A stretch of DNA of 64,000 nt from Geminocystis herdmanii PCC 6308 (lineage in GTDB: Bacteria > Cyanobacteriota > Cyanobacteriia > Cyanobacteriales > Cyanobacteriaceae). Both the position numbers and the translations under genes were made by a program. How positions within the stretch are numbered: position 1 is the stretch's first letter; each line of letters opens with the position of its first letter. The DNA lies in contig NZ_CM001775.1 of the NCBI RefSeq assembly GCF_000332235.1, forward strand, positions 4,199,419 through 4,263,418. The letters are read 5' to 3'. This document shows, in pieces, positions 45,802 through 54,759 of the stretch. The notes under the pieces were generated by a model that saw only the letters and a list, made by a program, of their open reading frames with translations, searched no databases and had not been told where the DNA came from.

Positions 45802-47052
45802 ATGAGTAATAGACAACTAAAAAGAGTTGTAGTTACAGGCATGGGAGCGATAACCCCCATCGGTAATACATTAGAATCTTATTGGACAGGGTTAAAAGAA
45901 GGACGCAACGGCATCGGTATGATTACTTGTTTTGATACAAAAGATTATGCTTGTAAAATTGCCGGAGAAATAAAAGATTTTGATCCCTTATCATACATGG
46001 AACGTAAAGAAGCCAAACGTATGGCAAGATTTTCCCAATTTGCAGTAGCTGCCAGTGTTGACGCGCTTAAAGATGCCAACTTGGTTATTAATGATGATAA
46101 CGCCGATGATGTGGGTATCGTCATCGGTACGGGAGTTGGTGGTTTAAGTGTCATGGAAGAGCAAAACGAAGTATTACTAACTAAAGGGCCAGGGCGAGTT
46201 ACCCCTTTTTTAGTACCAACCATGATCTCTAATATGGCAGCAGGTTTAACTGCTATTCATGTGGGAGCAAAAGGTCCTAATTCCTGTGCTGTAACGGCTT
46301 GTGCTGCGGGTTCAAATGCCATTGGGGATGCTTTTCGTCTTATTCAAGGAGGCTATGCCAAAGCCATGATTTGCGGTGGCACAGAAGCAGCGATAACTCC
46401 TTTAGCTATGGCAGGTTTTGCTTCGGCTAAGGCTTTATCCACCCGTAATGATAGCCCTGAAACTGCTAGTCGTCCTTTTGATGTCGATCGAGATGGCTTT
46501 GTCATGGGAGAAGGTGCAGGTATTCTCATTTTAGAAGAAAGAGAAAGCGCGATGGCACGGGGAGCAAGAATTTACGCTGAAATGGTAGGTTATGGCATGA
46601 CTTGCGATGCCTATCATATGACTTCTCCTGTACCCGAAGGATTAGGGGCAACGAAAGCGATCGAACTAGCCTTAAAAGACGGTAACTTAACCCCTGATGA
46701 AATTAGCTATGTCAATGCCCATGGCACAAGTACTTCCGCAAATGATACTACAGAAACAAAAGCCATTAAACGGGCTTTAGGAAACAACGCCTATAAAATT
46801 GTCGTAAGTTCCACTAAATCCATGACAGGACATCTTCTAGGGGGTTCTGGGGGGATCGAAGCAGTGGCGACAGTATTGGCAATTTATCACGATCGAGTGC
46901 CTCCTACAATCAACTTACAAAATCCTGATCCAGATTGCGATTTAGATTATGTAGCAAAAGAAAGTCGTCAGGTTAATGTAGAGGTTGCCTTATCCAACTC
47001 CTTCGGTTTTGGTGGACATAACGTAACTTTAGCATTCCGCAAACACCTTTAA
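45802..47052 (+). CDS. fabF: Beta-ketoacyl-ACP synthase II
   Basis: Elongates acyl-ACP with malonyl-ACP. 416 residues. The catalytic Cys is in CAVTACAAGSNAIGDAFR; the histidines are in NAHGTSTSANDTTE and STKSMTGHLLGGSGG. SNSFGFGGHNVTLAF closes the fold. Full length for KAS II. A 3'-end-type repeat and a MITE-like element follow it. Confidence 0.97.
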   Translation: MSNRQLKRVVVTGMGAITPIGNTLESYWTGLKEGRNGIGMITCFDTKDYACKIAGEIKDFDPLSYMERKEAKRMARFSQFAVAASVDALKDANLVINDDNADDVGIVIGTGVGGLSVMEEQNEVLLTKGPGRVTPFLVPTMISNMAAGLTAIHVGAKGPNSCAVTACAAGSNAIGDAFRLIQGGYAKAMICGGTEAAITPLAMAGFASAKALSTRNDSPETASRPFDVDRDGFVMGEGAGILILEERESAMARGARIYAEMVGYGMTCDAYHMTSPVPEGLGATKAIELALKDGNLTPDEISYVNAHGTSTSANDTTETKAIKRALGNNAYKIVVSSTKSMTGHLLGGSGGIEAVATVLAIYHDRVPPTINLQNPDPDCDLDYVAKESRQVNVEVALSNSFGFGGHNVTLAFRKHL

Positions 47053-47526
47053 TAATCAGGGGTTGCCTCATCGTCTTTTGAAGAGGGTAGGTGTCAGGTA
47101 TTACCTGAGTTCGATATAAAAATAGGTGAGGAGTGACTTGGAAGACAGGCAGACAGGCAGACAGGAGGATTGTGTTTTTTTGAGTCAATAAAATTATTTT
47201 TAAAACCCACAAATATTGGGAATTTTTCTACCTGTCCACTTGTCCACTTGTCTACCTGTCTAGTTTTCATCATTTTCTTTATGGTTCACTGAGGTGGTAT
47301 TGTATCATAAACCGCCAAGAAATAAATTTCATGGAATTCATAGCATAAGTCGGCTAAAGCGACTAATTTTAAGAGATTAAAGTGTTTTTTTTGTATTTTA
47401 TCATTTTAAAAGATATTTATGAAATCGCTAAGAGAGATTTTCGCTGTTAGCGATTTCAATTTATTGCGAAGCGGGTTATTTTATTAATTGTTGTTTTAAT
47501 GGTATGAATAATGAAAAATCAGGAAT
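47053..47526. other. Spacer after fabF filled with mobile repeats
   Basis: 474 bases. 47056-47098 is a 3'-end-type repeat (AGGGGTTGCC, GTCTTTTGAAGAGGGTAGG) and 47103-47295 a MITE-like element. The remaining 230 bases, up to the convergent gene at 47527, are AT-rich with no gene; CTAAGAGAGATTTTCGCTGTTAGCG forms a weak inverted repeat near 47430. Confidence 0.7.
47097..47301 (+). mobile_element. MITE-like element, copy C, with 6-base target duplication
   Basis: The element at 47103-47295 (193 bases) has ends ACCTGAGTTCGATATAAAAA and CTTTATGGTTCACTGAGGT (imperfect inverted repeats). It is flanked by GGTATT on both sides (47097-47102 and 47296-47301). The interior matches copy A and holds GACAGGCA and GTCCACTT octamers. 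No coding capacity. Confidence 0.82.
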
Positions 47527-47907
47527 TTAATCAATAACCCATCGATAAAGCCAATGTTTTTTGCCTTTTTGACGAATTTTTTGTACTTGCTGACTAAGAT
47601 AGTACCTTTGTTTGTCAGAAATTCCCCCTTGAAGAATATTAATACTTTGCCACACTAAAACCGAAAGGGCAAACCCTACAGAAAAACTTAATCCCAAAGC
47701 TGACAGGGGATGAAATTCTAATCCTAAACGAATGCTTGACCATGTACAATAATCTATACATAATTGAATGGTTTCCCGCATATCCCATAAAGCAAAAGGT
47801 ACAATTAAAATCCATGCGCTAACTACAGCTATCCATCTTCCATAAGTCATTAATTGATGTAATTTTTGTATTTCTCGATCGCACGGTTGCTCAATATTGT
47901 TACTCAT
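47527..47907 (-). CDS. Hypothetical membrane protein
   Basis: 126 residues with two clear hydrophobic segments, about 21-43 (YGRWIAVVSAWILIVPFAL) and 73-95 (LSALGLSFSVGFALSVLVW), and basic ends (QKIRQKGKKHWLYRW). The N-terminus with CDREIQKLHQLMTY is probably cytoplasmic. I do not recognise the family. It stands alone between fabF and ugd. Confidence 0.75.
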   Translation of the reverse strand: MSNNIEQPCDREIQKLHQLMTYGRWIAVVSAWILIVPFALWDMRETIQLCIDYCTWSSIRLGLEFHPLSALGLSFSVGFALSVLVWQSINILQGGISDKQRYYLSQQVQKIRQKGKKHWLYRWVID

Positions 47908-48181
47908 GATGAAATAAAAAAAGAATCGAATTTAAGGGGTGAAGATGAAAAGAAAAAGTTAAATTTCCAATTAATTTAACAACAAATTATACAGGTAAAT
48001 CATTGAAAATAAAAAACGAATTATTTTATTAAACATATTTCTTTTCAAGTCATACCAATTTATTATTTCAGAATTAAATCATGATAATTCTAATGGGATA
48101 AAACCAACAATTGAAATAATAATATACATTCTGTCAAGAAAGGCATTAAAATATTGACAATTTATTATTGAGGAGATGTTT

Positions 48182-49561
48182 ATGAGAGTTTGTGTCATCG
48201 GTACTGGATATGTAGGATTAGTTACTGGTGTTTGTTTAGCCCATATCGGTCATGATGTTATTTGTGTGGATAATAACGAAGAAAAAGTTAAGCTCATGAA
48301 ACAAGGACAATCCCCTATTTACGAGCCCGGATTGTCAGAGTTAATGCACTCTTGTATGAACAACGGTAAGTTGAATTTTACCACAGACTTAGCTTCGGGA
48401 GTTCATCATGGAGAAATTTTATTTATCGCTGTGGGTACTCCTCCTTTACCTACGGGAGAAAGCGATACCCGTTATGTGGAAGCGGTGGCTAGGGGTATTG
48501 GGAATAACCTTAATGGTGGTTATAAAGTAATTGTTAATAAGTCAACTGTACCCATCGGCTCTGGAGATTGGGTGAGAATGGTTGTTTTAGATGGTTTTAA
48601 GGAAAGACAAATTCAAATTCAAGGGGAAGGATTCGTGATGACGGAAGAAATTTCTCCTTTGTTTGATGTGGTGAGTAATCCTGAGTTTTTGCGAGAAGGT
48701 AGTGCAGTTTATGACACTTTTAATCCCGATCGAATCGTCTTAGGAGGTAGCAGTGACAAGGCTATCGGTATGATGAAGGAATTATATGAACCTTTGGTCG
48801 AGCGAACCTTTGCCCATGATAGCACTATGTCACCAGTGCCAGTAGTCGTAACAGATTTGAGTTCGGCGGAAATGATCAAATATGCCGCTAATGCCTTCCT
48901 TGCCACGAAGATTAGTTTTATCAATGAAGTAGCGAATATATGCGATCGAGTCGGTGCTGATGTTACCCAAGTAGCTAAAGGTATTGGTTTAGATTCCCGT
49001 ATCGGCAGTAAATTTTTACAAGCAGGTATCGGTTGGGGAGGCTCATGTTTTCCTAAAGATGTGTCGGCTTTAATTCATACTGCCCATGACTACGGTTACG
49101 AAACAGAATTAATGAATGCCGCCGTGAAAGTAAATGAACGTCAACGGGTAATTATCATTGAAAAACTGCAACAGGAGTTAAAAATTCTCAAGGGTAAAGT
49201 GATTGGTTTATTAGGTTTAACCTTCAAACCTGACACCGATGATATGCGCGATGCCCCTGCTTTAAATATTATCCACGAATTAAATCGTCTTGGTGCTAAA
49301 GTGAAGGCTTATGATCCTATTGTTTCTCAAAGTGGTTTAAGTCATGGACTTTCTGGAGTCATCATCGAAAGTAATGCCGAAATGTTAGCGGATGGTTGCG
49401 ATGCCTTAGTTTTAGTCACCGATTGGCAAGAATTTTTGAAACTAGATTTACATAAACTGAATGCTTTAGTGAAAAATCCTCTCATGATTGACGGTCGTAA
49501 TTTCCTCGATCGCACCTCGATCGAAAAAGCAGGTTTCCGTTACGTTGGCATCGGCAGATAG
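48182..49561 (+). CDS. ugd: UDP-glucose/GDP-mannose dehydrogenase family, probably UDP-glucose 6-dehydrogenase
   Basis: Makes UDP-glucuronate for surface polysaccharide. About 459 residues from the ATG at 48182; AGGAG six bases upstream favours this over the ATG at 48176. NAD-binding VIGTGYVGLVTGVCLAHIGH, catalytic Cys in GIGWGGSCFPKDVSALIHTA, and the C-terminal UDP-binding domain with GLTFKPDTDDMRDAPAL are present. A long heptamer array follows. Confidence 0.94.
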   Translation: MRVCVIGTGYVGLVTGVCLAHIGHDVICVDNNEEKVKLMKQGQSPIYEPGLSELMHSCMNNGKLNFTTDLASGVHHGEILFIAVGTPPLPTGESDTRYVEAVARGIGNNLNGGYKVIVNKSTVPIGSGDWVRMVVLDGFKERQIQIQGEGFVMTEEISPLFDVVSNPEFLREGSAVYDTFNPDRIVLGGSSDKAIGMMKELYEPLVERTFAHDSTMSPVPVVVTDLSSAEMIKYAANAFLATKISFINEVANICDRVGADVTQVAKGIGLDSRIGSKFLQAGIGWGGSCFPKDVSALIHTAHDYGYETELMNAAVKVNERQRVIIIEKLQQELKILKGKVIGLLGLTFKPDTDDMRDAPALNIIHELNRLGAKVKAYDPIVSQSGLSHGLSGVIIESNAEMLADGCDALVLVTDWQEFLKLDLHKLNALVKNPLMIDGRNFLDRTSIEKAGFRYVGIGR

Positions 49562-49569
49562 GGAATAAG

Positions 49570-49691
49570 CAAGGAGTAAGAAGTAAGAAGTAAGGAGTAA
49601 TGAGTAAGAAGTAAGAAGTAAGGAGTAAGGAGTAAGGAGTAAGAAGTAAGAAGTAAAGAGTAATGAGTAAGAAGTAATGAGTAATAAGTAA
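49570..49691 (+). repeat. Long heptamer array GTAAGAA/GTAAGGA/GTAATGA
   Basis: About 17 units of seven bases with variants GTAAGAA, GTAAGGA, GTAATGA, GTAAAGA, filling the gap between the converging ugd and DUF4336 genes. A related array in inverted orientation lies on the other side of the DUF4336 gene (50981-51021). Confidence 0.95.
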
Positions 49692-49694
49692 TTT

Positions 49695-50882
49695 TCAATT
49701 CTCAATTCTGCATTCTTTTGGTGGTTTTGCAATGCGTAATTTAATGAGTTGTCTTTCTAACTGCTTGATAAACTGGCTATCTTGTTGATAAATTTGCTCA
49801 TTGCCACTGGGATAAAGAGATTTTTTTTCCAAAAAAGAGAAGGCTTGACGAAATTCTGAAGGAGTAGTTTTGATGGGGGCACTAAAATGGGCGGGGATAA
49901 TTTGCTCAAAATCCCACGTTGCAATATAATTCGCCCAATTAATCACCTCTTTTGGGGCTTGAGGTAAAATTAAAGTCTCTAGTATGGGTGCAACTAATAA
50001 TCTTTCTTTAATGGCTTCAAAGGATTTTTGCCATTGATTTTTCCATCGAAAAGGGTACAAGCCAAAATAGTTACGAGGGGTTCGATCGATCGCCCTGAAT
50101 GCCTCTTGAATTAGTTGTTTGAGGGGGGTTGTATCAATCATGCTAGGACGGAAATAAAGGGCAAATAAACAGATTCTGTACCATCCTTTGAGACGATTTT
50201 TTTCGGTATTTTCAGGATTATCTAACCCCGATTCTCGACTATGAAACAGTAAGGGAAAGGGATTAATTTCAATAATTTTCGGTGGCGATGAGGGTATTTT
50301 AATCAGGCTATCTGTCAACAATAAAGTTTTAGAGTTTTGATGTAATAAAGCAACTTCCACAAACGAACCTTGACTTAAATCAATATCTAAAATTTGATAC
50401 TTAAATTCATCTGCAAAGGGAGATTCTCGATAATCAAGGGGTAAAATTTTCGTGCGTTGGGCAGGAAATCCAAGCCATGATAAGGGTAAATTGATAGGAA
50501 AACTCCACTGACTCGGCGCACTCCAAACTTCGGCGGTGGGAAAATAACGAGAAAAAGGACCTACAAATATTTTGTGTTCTAGCCCTGAACTGGTAGAGTG
50601 AATGATATATTTAACTTTTCCGTGTTGATTTTCTAATTCTCTCACAAGGTTAACACATTCGGGAGTGGGTGCGATCGGACAATACACCAATAAACCACCC
50701 TGTGCTAATTTGACGATCGTCATACGAATTGGCACAACAGCATATAATAAACCATGAGGTTGCTCAAATGTCCAAAGGGTATCCTTAATAATTTCTTCCC
50801 TCACCGTGGGGCGCACTTGATAAGGGTAAAGGGGTAAAACAAACCAATATCGCCAATGTTGTGCTTTTTTTTCACTTCCCAT
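49695..50882 (-). CDS. DUF4336 family protein
   Basis: About 395 residues from the ATG at 50882 (MGSEKKAQHWRYWFVLPLYP). The frame stays open to 50984, but that extra part resembles spacer repeats (TCTCCATTCTCC). Core features: TLWTFEQPHGLLYAVVPIRM, LAQGGLLVYCPIAPTPECVN and a metallo-beta-lactamase-like pattern, HSTSSGLEHKIFVGPFSRYF. Function unknown. The last residues CRIEN are read from a GAATTGA heptamer array. Confidence 0.82.
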   Translation of the reverse strand: MGSEKKAQHWRYWFVLPLYPYQVRPTVREEIIKDTLWTFEQPHGLLYAVVPIRMTIVKLAQGGLLVYCPIAPTPECVNLVRELENQHGKVKYIIHSTSSGLEHKIFVGPFSRYFPTAEVWSAPSQWSFPINLPLSWLGFPAQRTKILPLDYRESPFADEFKYQILDIDLSQGSFVEVALLHQNSKTLLLTDSLIKIPSSPPKIIEINPFPLLFHSRESGLDNPENTEKNRLKGWYRICLFALYFRPSMIDTTPLKQLIQEAFRAIDRTPRNYFGLYPFRWKNQWQKSFEAIKERLLVAPILETLILPQAPKEVINWANYIATWDFEQIIPAHFSAPIKTTPSEFRQAFSFLEKKSLYPSGNEQIYQQDSQFIKQLERQLIKLRIAKPPKECRIEN

Positions 50883-50980
50883 AATTTGAGCAAAATTTAT
50901 CAACCGAAGGAATGAGGAATAAAGTGTTAATTCATATGGAGAATGGAGATAAGCTAAAACCCATGTAGAATTAACTATAC

Positions 50981-51021
50981 TCATTACTTATTACTTATTA
51001 CTTATTACTCTTTACTTACTT
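50981..51021 (+). repeat. Heptamer array ATTACTT between the DUF4336 and FKBP genes
   Basis: About six units of (C/T)ATTACTT type. It is the inverse complement of the array at 49570-49691, so the DUF4336 gene lies between two inverted, related arrays. Confidence 0.9.
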
Positions 51022-51642
51022 AATTCCTAATAATTCTACGTCAAAAATTAAAGTCGCATTGGGGGGAATCGCACCTCCTGCACCTCTACTTCCATAGCCC
51101 AAATCGGGAGGAATGATTAAAGTACTTTTTGTACCAACATTCATATTCGCTACTCCTTCATCCCATCCTTTAATTACTTGCCCTACCCCAATGGTAAAGG
51201 TAAAAGGTTGATTTCGATCGAGAGAGCTATCAAATTTTTTGCCTCTTTTAAAGCCTTCTTCTGCTAAATAACCAGTGTAATGTACTGTTACTTTTTGCCC
51301 TCTTTGGGGAGTAACTCCTTCTCCTGCGGTGGTTTCAATATACATTAATCCAGTGGAGGAGGTTTGCGCTGTTGATAAATCTATGTCCATATTTCCTTGA
51401 GGTTTTAATTTACTTGCATCTGCTATCAAAGTTGACTTTTCAGATACATTCTGAGTTAGTGTAACATTATTTGTACTTATTTCTGAAGCGATCGCTTCTG
51501 GTTTACTATTATTAAATATCAGGGAAATAATCAAAAATCCTGCACACACGAGAATTATTCCCATACTAAATATAATTGGTTTCATTATCAAGAAAATTTT
51601 ATGATTAAGTTCAGTTATTAATTGTCTATCAGAATCAAGCAT
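51016..51642 (-). CDS. FKBP-type peptidyl-prolyl isomerase, membrane anchored
   Basis: Protein-folding catalyst, 208 residues. The hydrophobic segment [20 protein letters not shown] is a signal anchor; the ATG at residue 20 (51585) may be the true start, giving MKPIIF. The FKBP domain (about 100-208) has [50 protein letters not shown] and [20 protein letters not shown]. Acts in periplasm or lumen. Confidence 0.93.
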   Translation of the reverse strand: MLDSDRQLITELNHKIFLIMKPIIFSMGIILVCAGFLIISLIFNNSKPEAIASEISTNNVTLTQNVSEKSTLIADASKLKPQGNMDIDLSTAQTSSTGLMYIETTAGEGVTPQRGQKVTVHYTGYLAEEGFKRGKKFDSSLDRNQPFTFTIGVGQVIKGWDEGVANMNVGTKSTLIIPPDLGYGSRGAGGAIPPNATLIFDVELLGIK

Positions 51643-51913
51643 TTGTCTATTTTTTCTGTTTTCCTAGGGTTAAAATAATATTCTACCCCTAGAGGTTTTT
51701 CTCTCCCTAATATTCAGGTTTGGTTAAATAGTTATAATTTTCACGCAAAGACGCAAAGTTTTTGTACTTTACCAAGTTTCAGTATTAAGTATCATCTTTA
51801 TTTGTTGTCTTAAAATTCAACCACCAAAATATCTTCGCTACAGCGTATCAAAAAAATTTAAGTTTGTTCTATAATGTGTCAATAATCTATATCATCTATC
51901 TTGGATCAGTTAA

Positions 51914-53068
51914 ATGTTTGATAAACTTTTTGGTAAACGATTTAAGAATACTCCTACTTTGTCTGAGACTTCAAAGGCTGATGATAAACAAATCAAGACA
52001 GAAATTGTCCCGAAAAAGAATAAATTTTCTATAGAGCAACAAAGAAAATTACAAGTAGAAAGAAAAAGACAAATCATCAACGAATTTGAAAAATCTTTAC
52101 TGAATTTACAAATAGAAACAGGTATTTGGACACCAGTATATATTGTCAATTTATATGAGTTAGATTTTAGCGAACCACAAACGGATTTTGCTCCCTTTAT
52201 TGAAAAGTCTTTAGAAGACAGTTTTGCTATTCATAAAGAGAATTTAAAACAAAAAATTTATCGGGAATCCTTTAACTTACAACCAGCAGAAACCCTTATT
52301 GTTATAAAAGAAATAAGCGGAGAAATTTTCTTATCTTTCAAAAAGTTTCCTTTTAATATTGAGAAGTTAGTAGAGCTTTTAAACGTGGGATTTTTAACTC
52401 CAAGTACTCACAAAATTTTACTTTTAACTTATTTTATTCCTCCTATTCCTGACGATTTATACAAGTTTGATAATATTATTATTCCCCAAACTTTTGAAGA
52501 TGCTATTAAGGATATTGTTAACTATTGCGATCGACATTTTAATACAGATAATCTGACTTTTGACAAGTGGCAAAATTTAATTTTAGGCTTAAATGCCCAA
52601 GGAATGATTATCAAATTTCCTGACTCAGAAGAAACCGTTACTTTAGATAAAATTCTCACAGAAGATTATAGTAATATTGGTTATCATCGACTAAAAGTAG
52701 AAGAAATTGTTAAAGATACCGTGGAAAAAAATCCCATTGTTATCCCTTTCTTTATCTTATTATTAGCTTTCTTTTGTTCAGAAAAATCCGATAGTCAAAT
52801 ATTCACCTACCATTATTTATTTTCTCCCACAGGTTTAGCAAAAAAACGCTTAATGGATAATGGTAAAATTTCCTATCCTAAATTATTTAACAAATTATTA
52901 GACGAATCTTTATTACCTAATCAGTTTAGAAAATGTCTTTCAACTATTTATTATGAAGGATTTATTTTGCATCAATACGAAGTAGATGATTTATTATTTA
53001 AGTTTCGAGAAAAATATATACAATCTCAACCAAAACCTCCCCAGAAATTTGATACTAGCAACTGGTAA
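51914..53068 (+). CDS. Hypothetical protein (384 residues)
   Basis: No domain recognised. A Lys-rich, charged N-terminal region (about 10-60, IEQQRKLQVERKRQ) looks coiled coil. The rest is alpha/beta or helical, with LILGLNAQGMIIKFPDSEET in the middle and FRKCLSTIYYEGFILHQYEV near the end. One moderately hydrophobic stretch, NPIVIPFFILLLAFFCS (about 275-291), could be a buried helix. Base composition and codon use look like the neighbours'. It may be involved in membrane or surface processes, but nothing shows this. Confidence 0.75.
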   Translation: MFDKLFGKRFKNTPTLSETSKADDKQIKTEIVPKKNKFSIEQQRKLQVERKRQIINEFEKSLLNLQIETGIWTPVYIVNLYELDFSEPQTDFAPFIEKSLEDSFAIHKENLKQKIYRESFNLQPAETLIVIKEISGEIFLSFKKFPFNIEKLVELLNVGFLTPSTHKILLLTYFIPPIPDDLYKFDNIIIPQTFEDAIKDIVNYCDRHFNTDNLTFDKWQNLILGLNAQGMIIKFPDSEETVTLDKILTEDYSNIGYHRLKVEEIVKDTVEKNPIVIPFFILLLAFFCSEKSDSQIFTYHYLFSPTGLAKKRLMDNGKISYPKLFNKLLDESLLPNQFRKCLSTIYYEGFILHQYEVDDLLFKFREKYIQSQPKPPQKFDTSNW

Positions 53069-53203
53069 ACGATTACTTCTATAAGTTCGTAAATTTTAAC
53101 TTTCTTAATGGCTAAAGCCATCACTACAAACTTTCTCATTCCTAATTGCGAACAATTATTGTACAATAGCCAAAATAAGATTAATTTGTGAAGGATAGAT
53201 ATT

Positions 53204-54496
53204 GTGGCTTTTAAAATCGGTTTATTAGGACTTGGAACTGTAGGTACAGGTACAGCAGAAATATTATTAAATCCTGAAGGCAGACACCCCCTTATCCAAG
53301 ATATAACGATCGAACAAATCGGGGTAAAGTCTTTAGAGAAGAAACGATCGATCGAACTCCCTACAAACATTTTTACCACTGATTTAGAAGCAATCGTCAC
53401 TAATCCAGACATTGATATTGTAGTCGAATTAATCGGCGGTTTAGAACCCGCTAGAAGTCTTATTTTAAGCGCGATCGAACACGGCAAACACGTTGTAACG
53501 GCTAATAAAGCCGTCATGGCAAGATTTGGTCCAGAAATCTACGAAGCCGCCAATAACGCAAAAGTATATGTACTCTTAGAAGCCGCCGTTGGCGGTGGTA
53601 TTCCCATTGTCGAACCCTTAAAACAATCTTTAGGCGCAAACCGTTTTGAAAATATCATTGGAATTGTTAACGGCACAACTAACTATATCCTCACTCAAAT
53701 GACTCAAAACGGAGTCGATTTTGAAGAGGTATTAAAAGAAGCCCAAGCATTAGGCTACGCCGAAGCCGATCCCACTGCCGATGTAGGAGGATTAGATGCC
53801 GCCGATAAAATTGCCATTTTAGCCTCTTTAGCCTTTGGCGGTAAAGTAAAACGGGAGGATGTCTATTGTGAAGGTATCACAAAAATTACTAGCAGTGATA
53901 TTAGTTACGCCGAAAAACTCGGCTTTGTCATCAAACTTTTAGCGATCGCCCATAAAGTACCAGATACGGAAAAATTACAATTAAGAGTTCATCCCACCTT
54001 TGTACCCAAATCTCACCCTTTAGCAAATATTAACGGGGTAAATAACGCCATTTTGGTTGAAGGGCAACCATTAGGGCAAGTAATGTTTTATGGACCCGGA
54101 GCAGGTTCAGGACCTACTGCCAGTGCGGTAGTAGCGGATATAATGAATATAGTGGGGGTTCTCCATAGCAATAAAAAAGCAGAAAACCTTGATCCTTTGT
54201 TAAGCTGTTCCCCTCAAAACTATTGTGTTGTCACTCCCATTGAAGATGTTTATACTCGTTTTTATGCCCGTTTCCTTTGTGCCGATGTACCCGGGGTAAT
54301 TGGTCATTTAGGTATGGCTTTTGGAGATCATAGTGTTAGTTTAGAATCTGTGGTACAAATTGGTTTCCAAGAAGATTTAGCAGAAATTGTGGTTGTCACC
54401 CATAAAGTTAGAGAAGGTAACTTTAGAAGTGCGATCGAAGAAATCCGCAGTTTAAATGCCATTAAAAATATCCCTAGTATTATTAGAGTTCTTTAG
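53204..54496 (+). CDS. hom: Homoserine dehydrogenase
   Basis: Reduces aspartate semialdehyde to homoserine for Thr and Met. 430 residues from a GTG start, with TGTGAAGGA upstream. NAD-binding IGLLGLGTVGTGTAEILL, catalytic region ANKAVMARFGPEIYEAA, GIVNGTTNYILTQM and GYAEADPTADVGGLDAADK. A C-terminal ACT domain (about 350-430, VPGVIGHLGMAFGDHSVSLE) suggests threonine feedback. Uses the product of asd. Confidence 0.96.
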   Translation: MAFKIGLLGLGTVGTGTAEILLNPEGRHPLIQDITIEQIGVKSLEKKRSIELPTNIFTTDLEAIVTNPDIDIVVELIGGLEPARSLILSAIEHGKHVVTANKAVMARFGPEIYEAANNAKVYVLLEAAVGGGIPIVEPLKQSLGANRFENIIGIVNGTTNYILTQMTQNGVDFEEVLKEAQALGYAEADPTADVGGLDAADKIAILASLAFGGKVKREDVYCEGITKITSSDISYAEKLGFVIKLLAIAHKVPDTEKLQLRVHPTFVPKSHPLANINGVNNAILVEGQPLGQVMFYGPGAGSGPTASAVVADIMNIVGVLHSNKKAENLDPLLSCSPQNYCVVTPIEDVYTRFYARFLCADVPGVIGHLGMAFGDHSVSLESVVQIGFQEDLAEIVVVTHKVREGNFRSAIEEIRSLNAIKNIPSIIRVL

Positions 54497-54498
54497 TA

Positions 54499-54540
54499 AT
54501 TAGGCGTTGCTGAATAAGTATAATACTTAGGCATCTGCTC
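54499..54540 (+). repeat. 3'-end repeat after hom
   Basis: TAATTAGGCGTTGCTGAATA, then AGTATAATACTTAGG, starting three bases after the hom stop and in its sense. Best match to the consensus start TAGGCGTTGCTGAA. Confidence 0.75.
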
Positions 54541-54598
54541 CCTTGCTCCCCCAATTATGGGGGTAACAACAAATGTAATGTTTCAGCCTATTCAGATT

Positions 54599-54630
54599 AT
54601 TCGATCACAATCGCACCACTTCGTGAAAGA
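54599..54630 (-). repeat. Diverged palindromic element in the hom-acsF spacer
   Basis: On the minus strand it has TTTCACGAAGTGGTGCGATT and ends TGTGATCGAA. CACGAAGTGGTGC is shared with the in-gene copy at 31229. The outer ends are less well preserved. Confidence 0.55.
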
Positions 54631-54759
54631 AAATTATATACAACTAAAAATAATTTTGAATCAAGAATCGTTAAAAGTTAAGTAATGTAAAAATTCTTGC
54701 AGATCATTTCTTTAATGTATAAAATAGTGAAAAGCAATATAACTATTAAGCGATAAAAG

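Noticed and set aside
49570..49691. Regular 7-base units as a CRISPR-like array
   Set aside because: Units are contiguous with no spacers of 30-40 bases and no cas genes are present; these are STRR heptamers.
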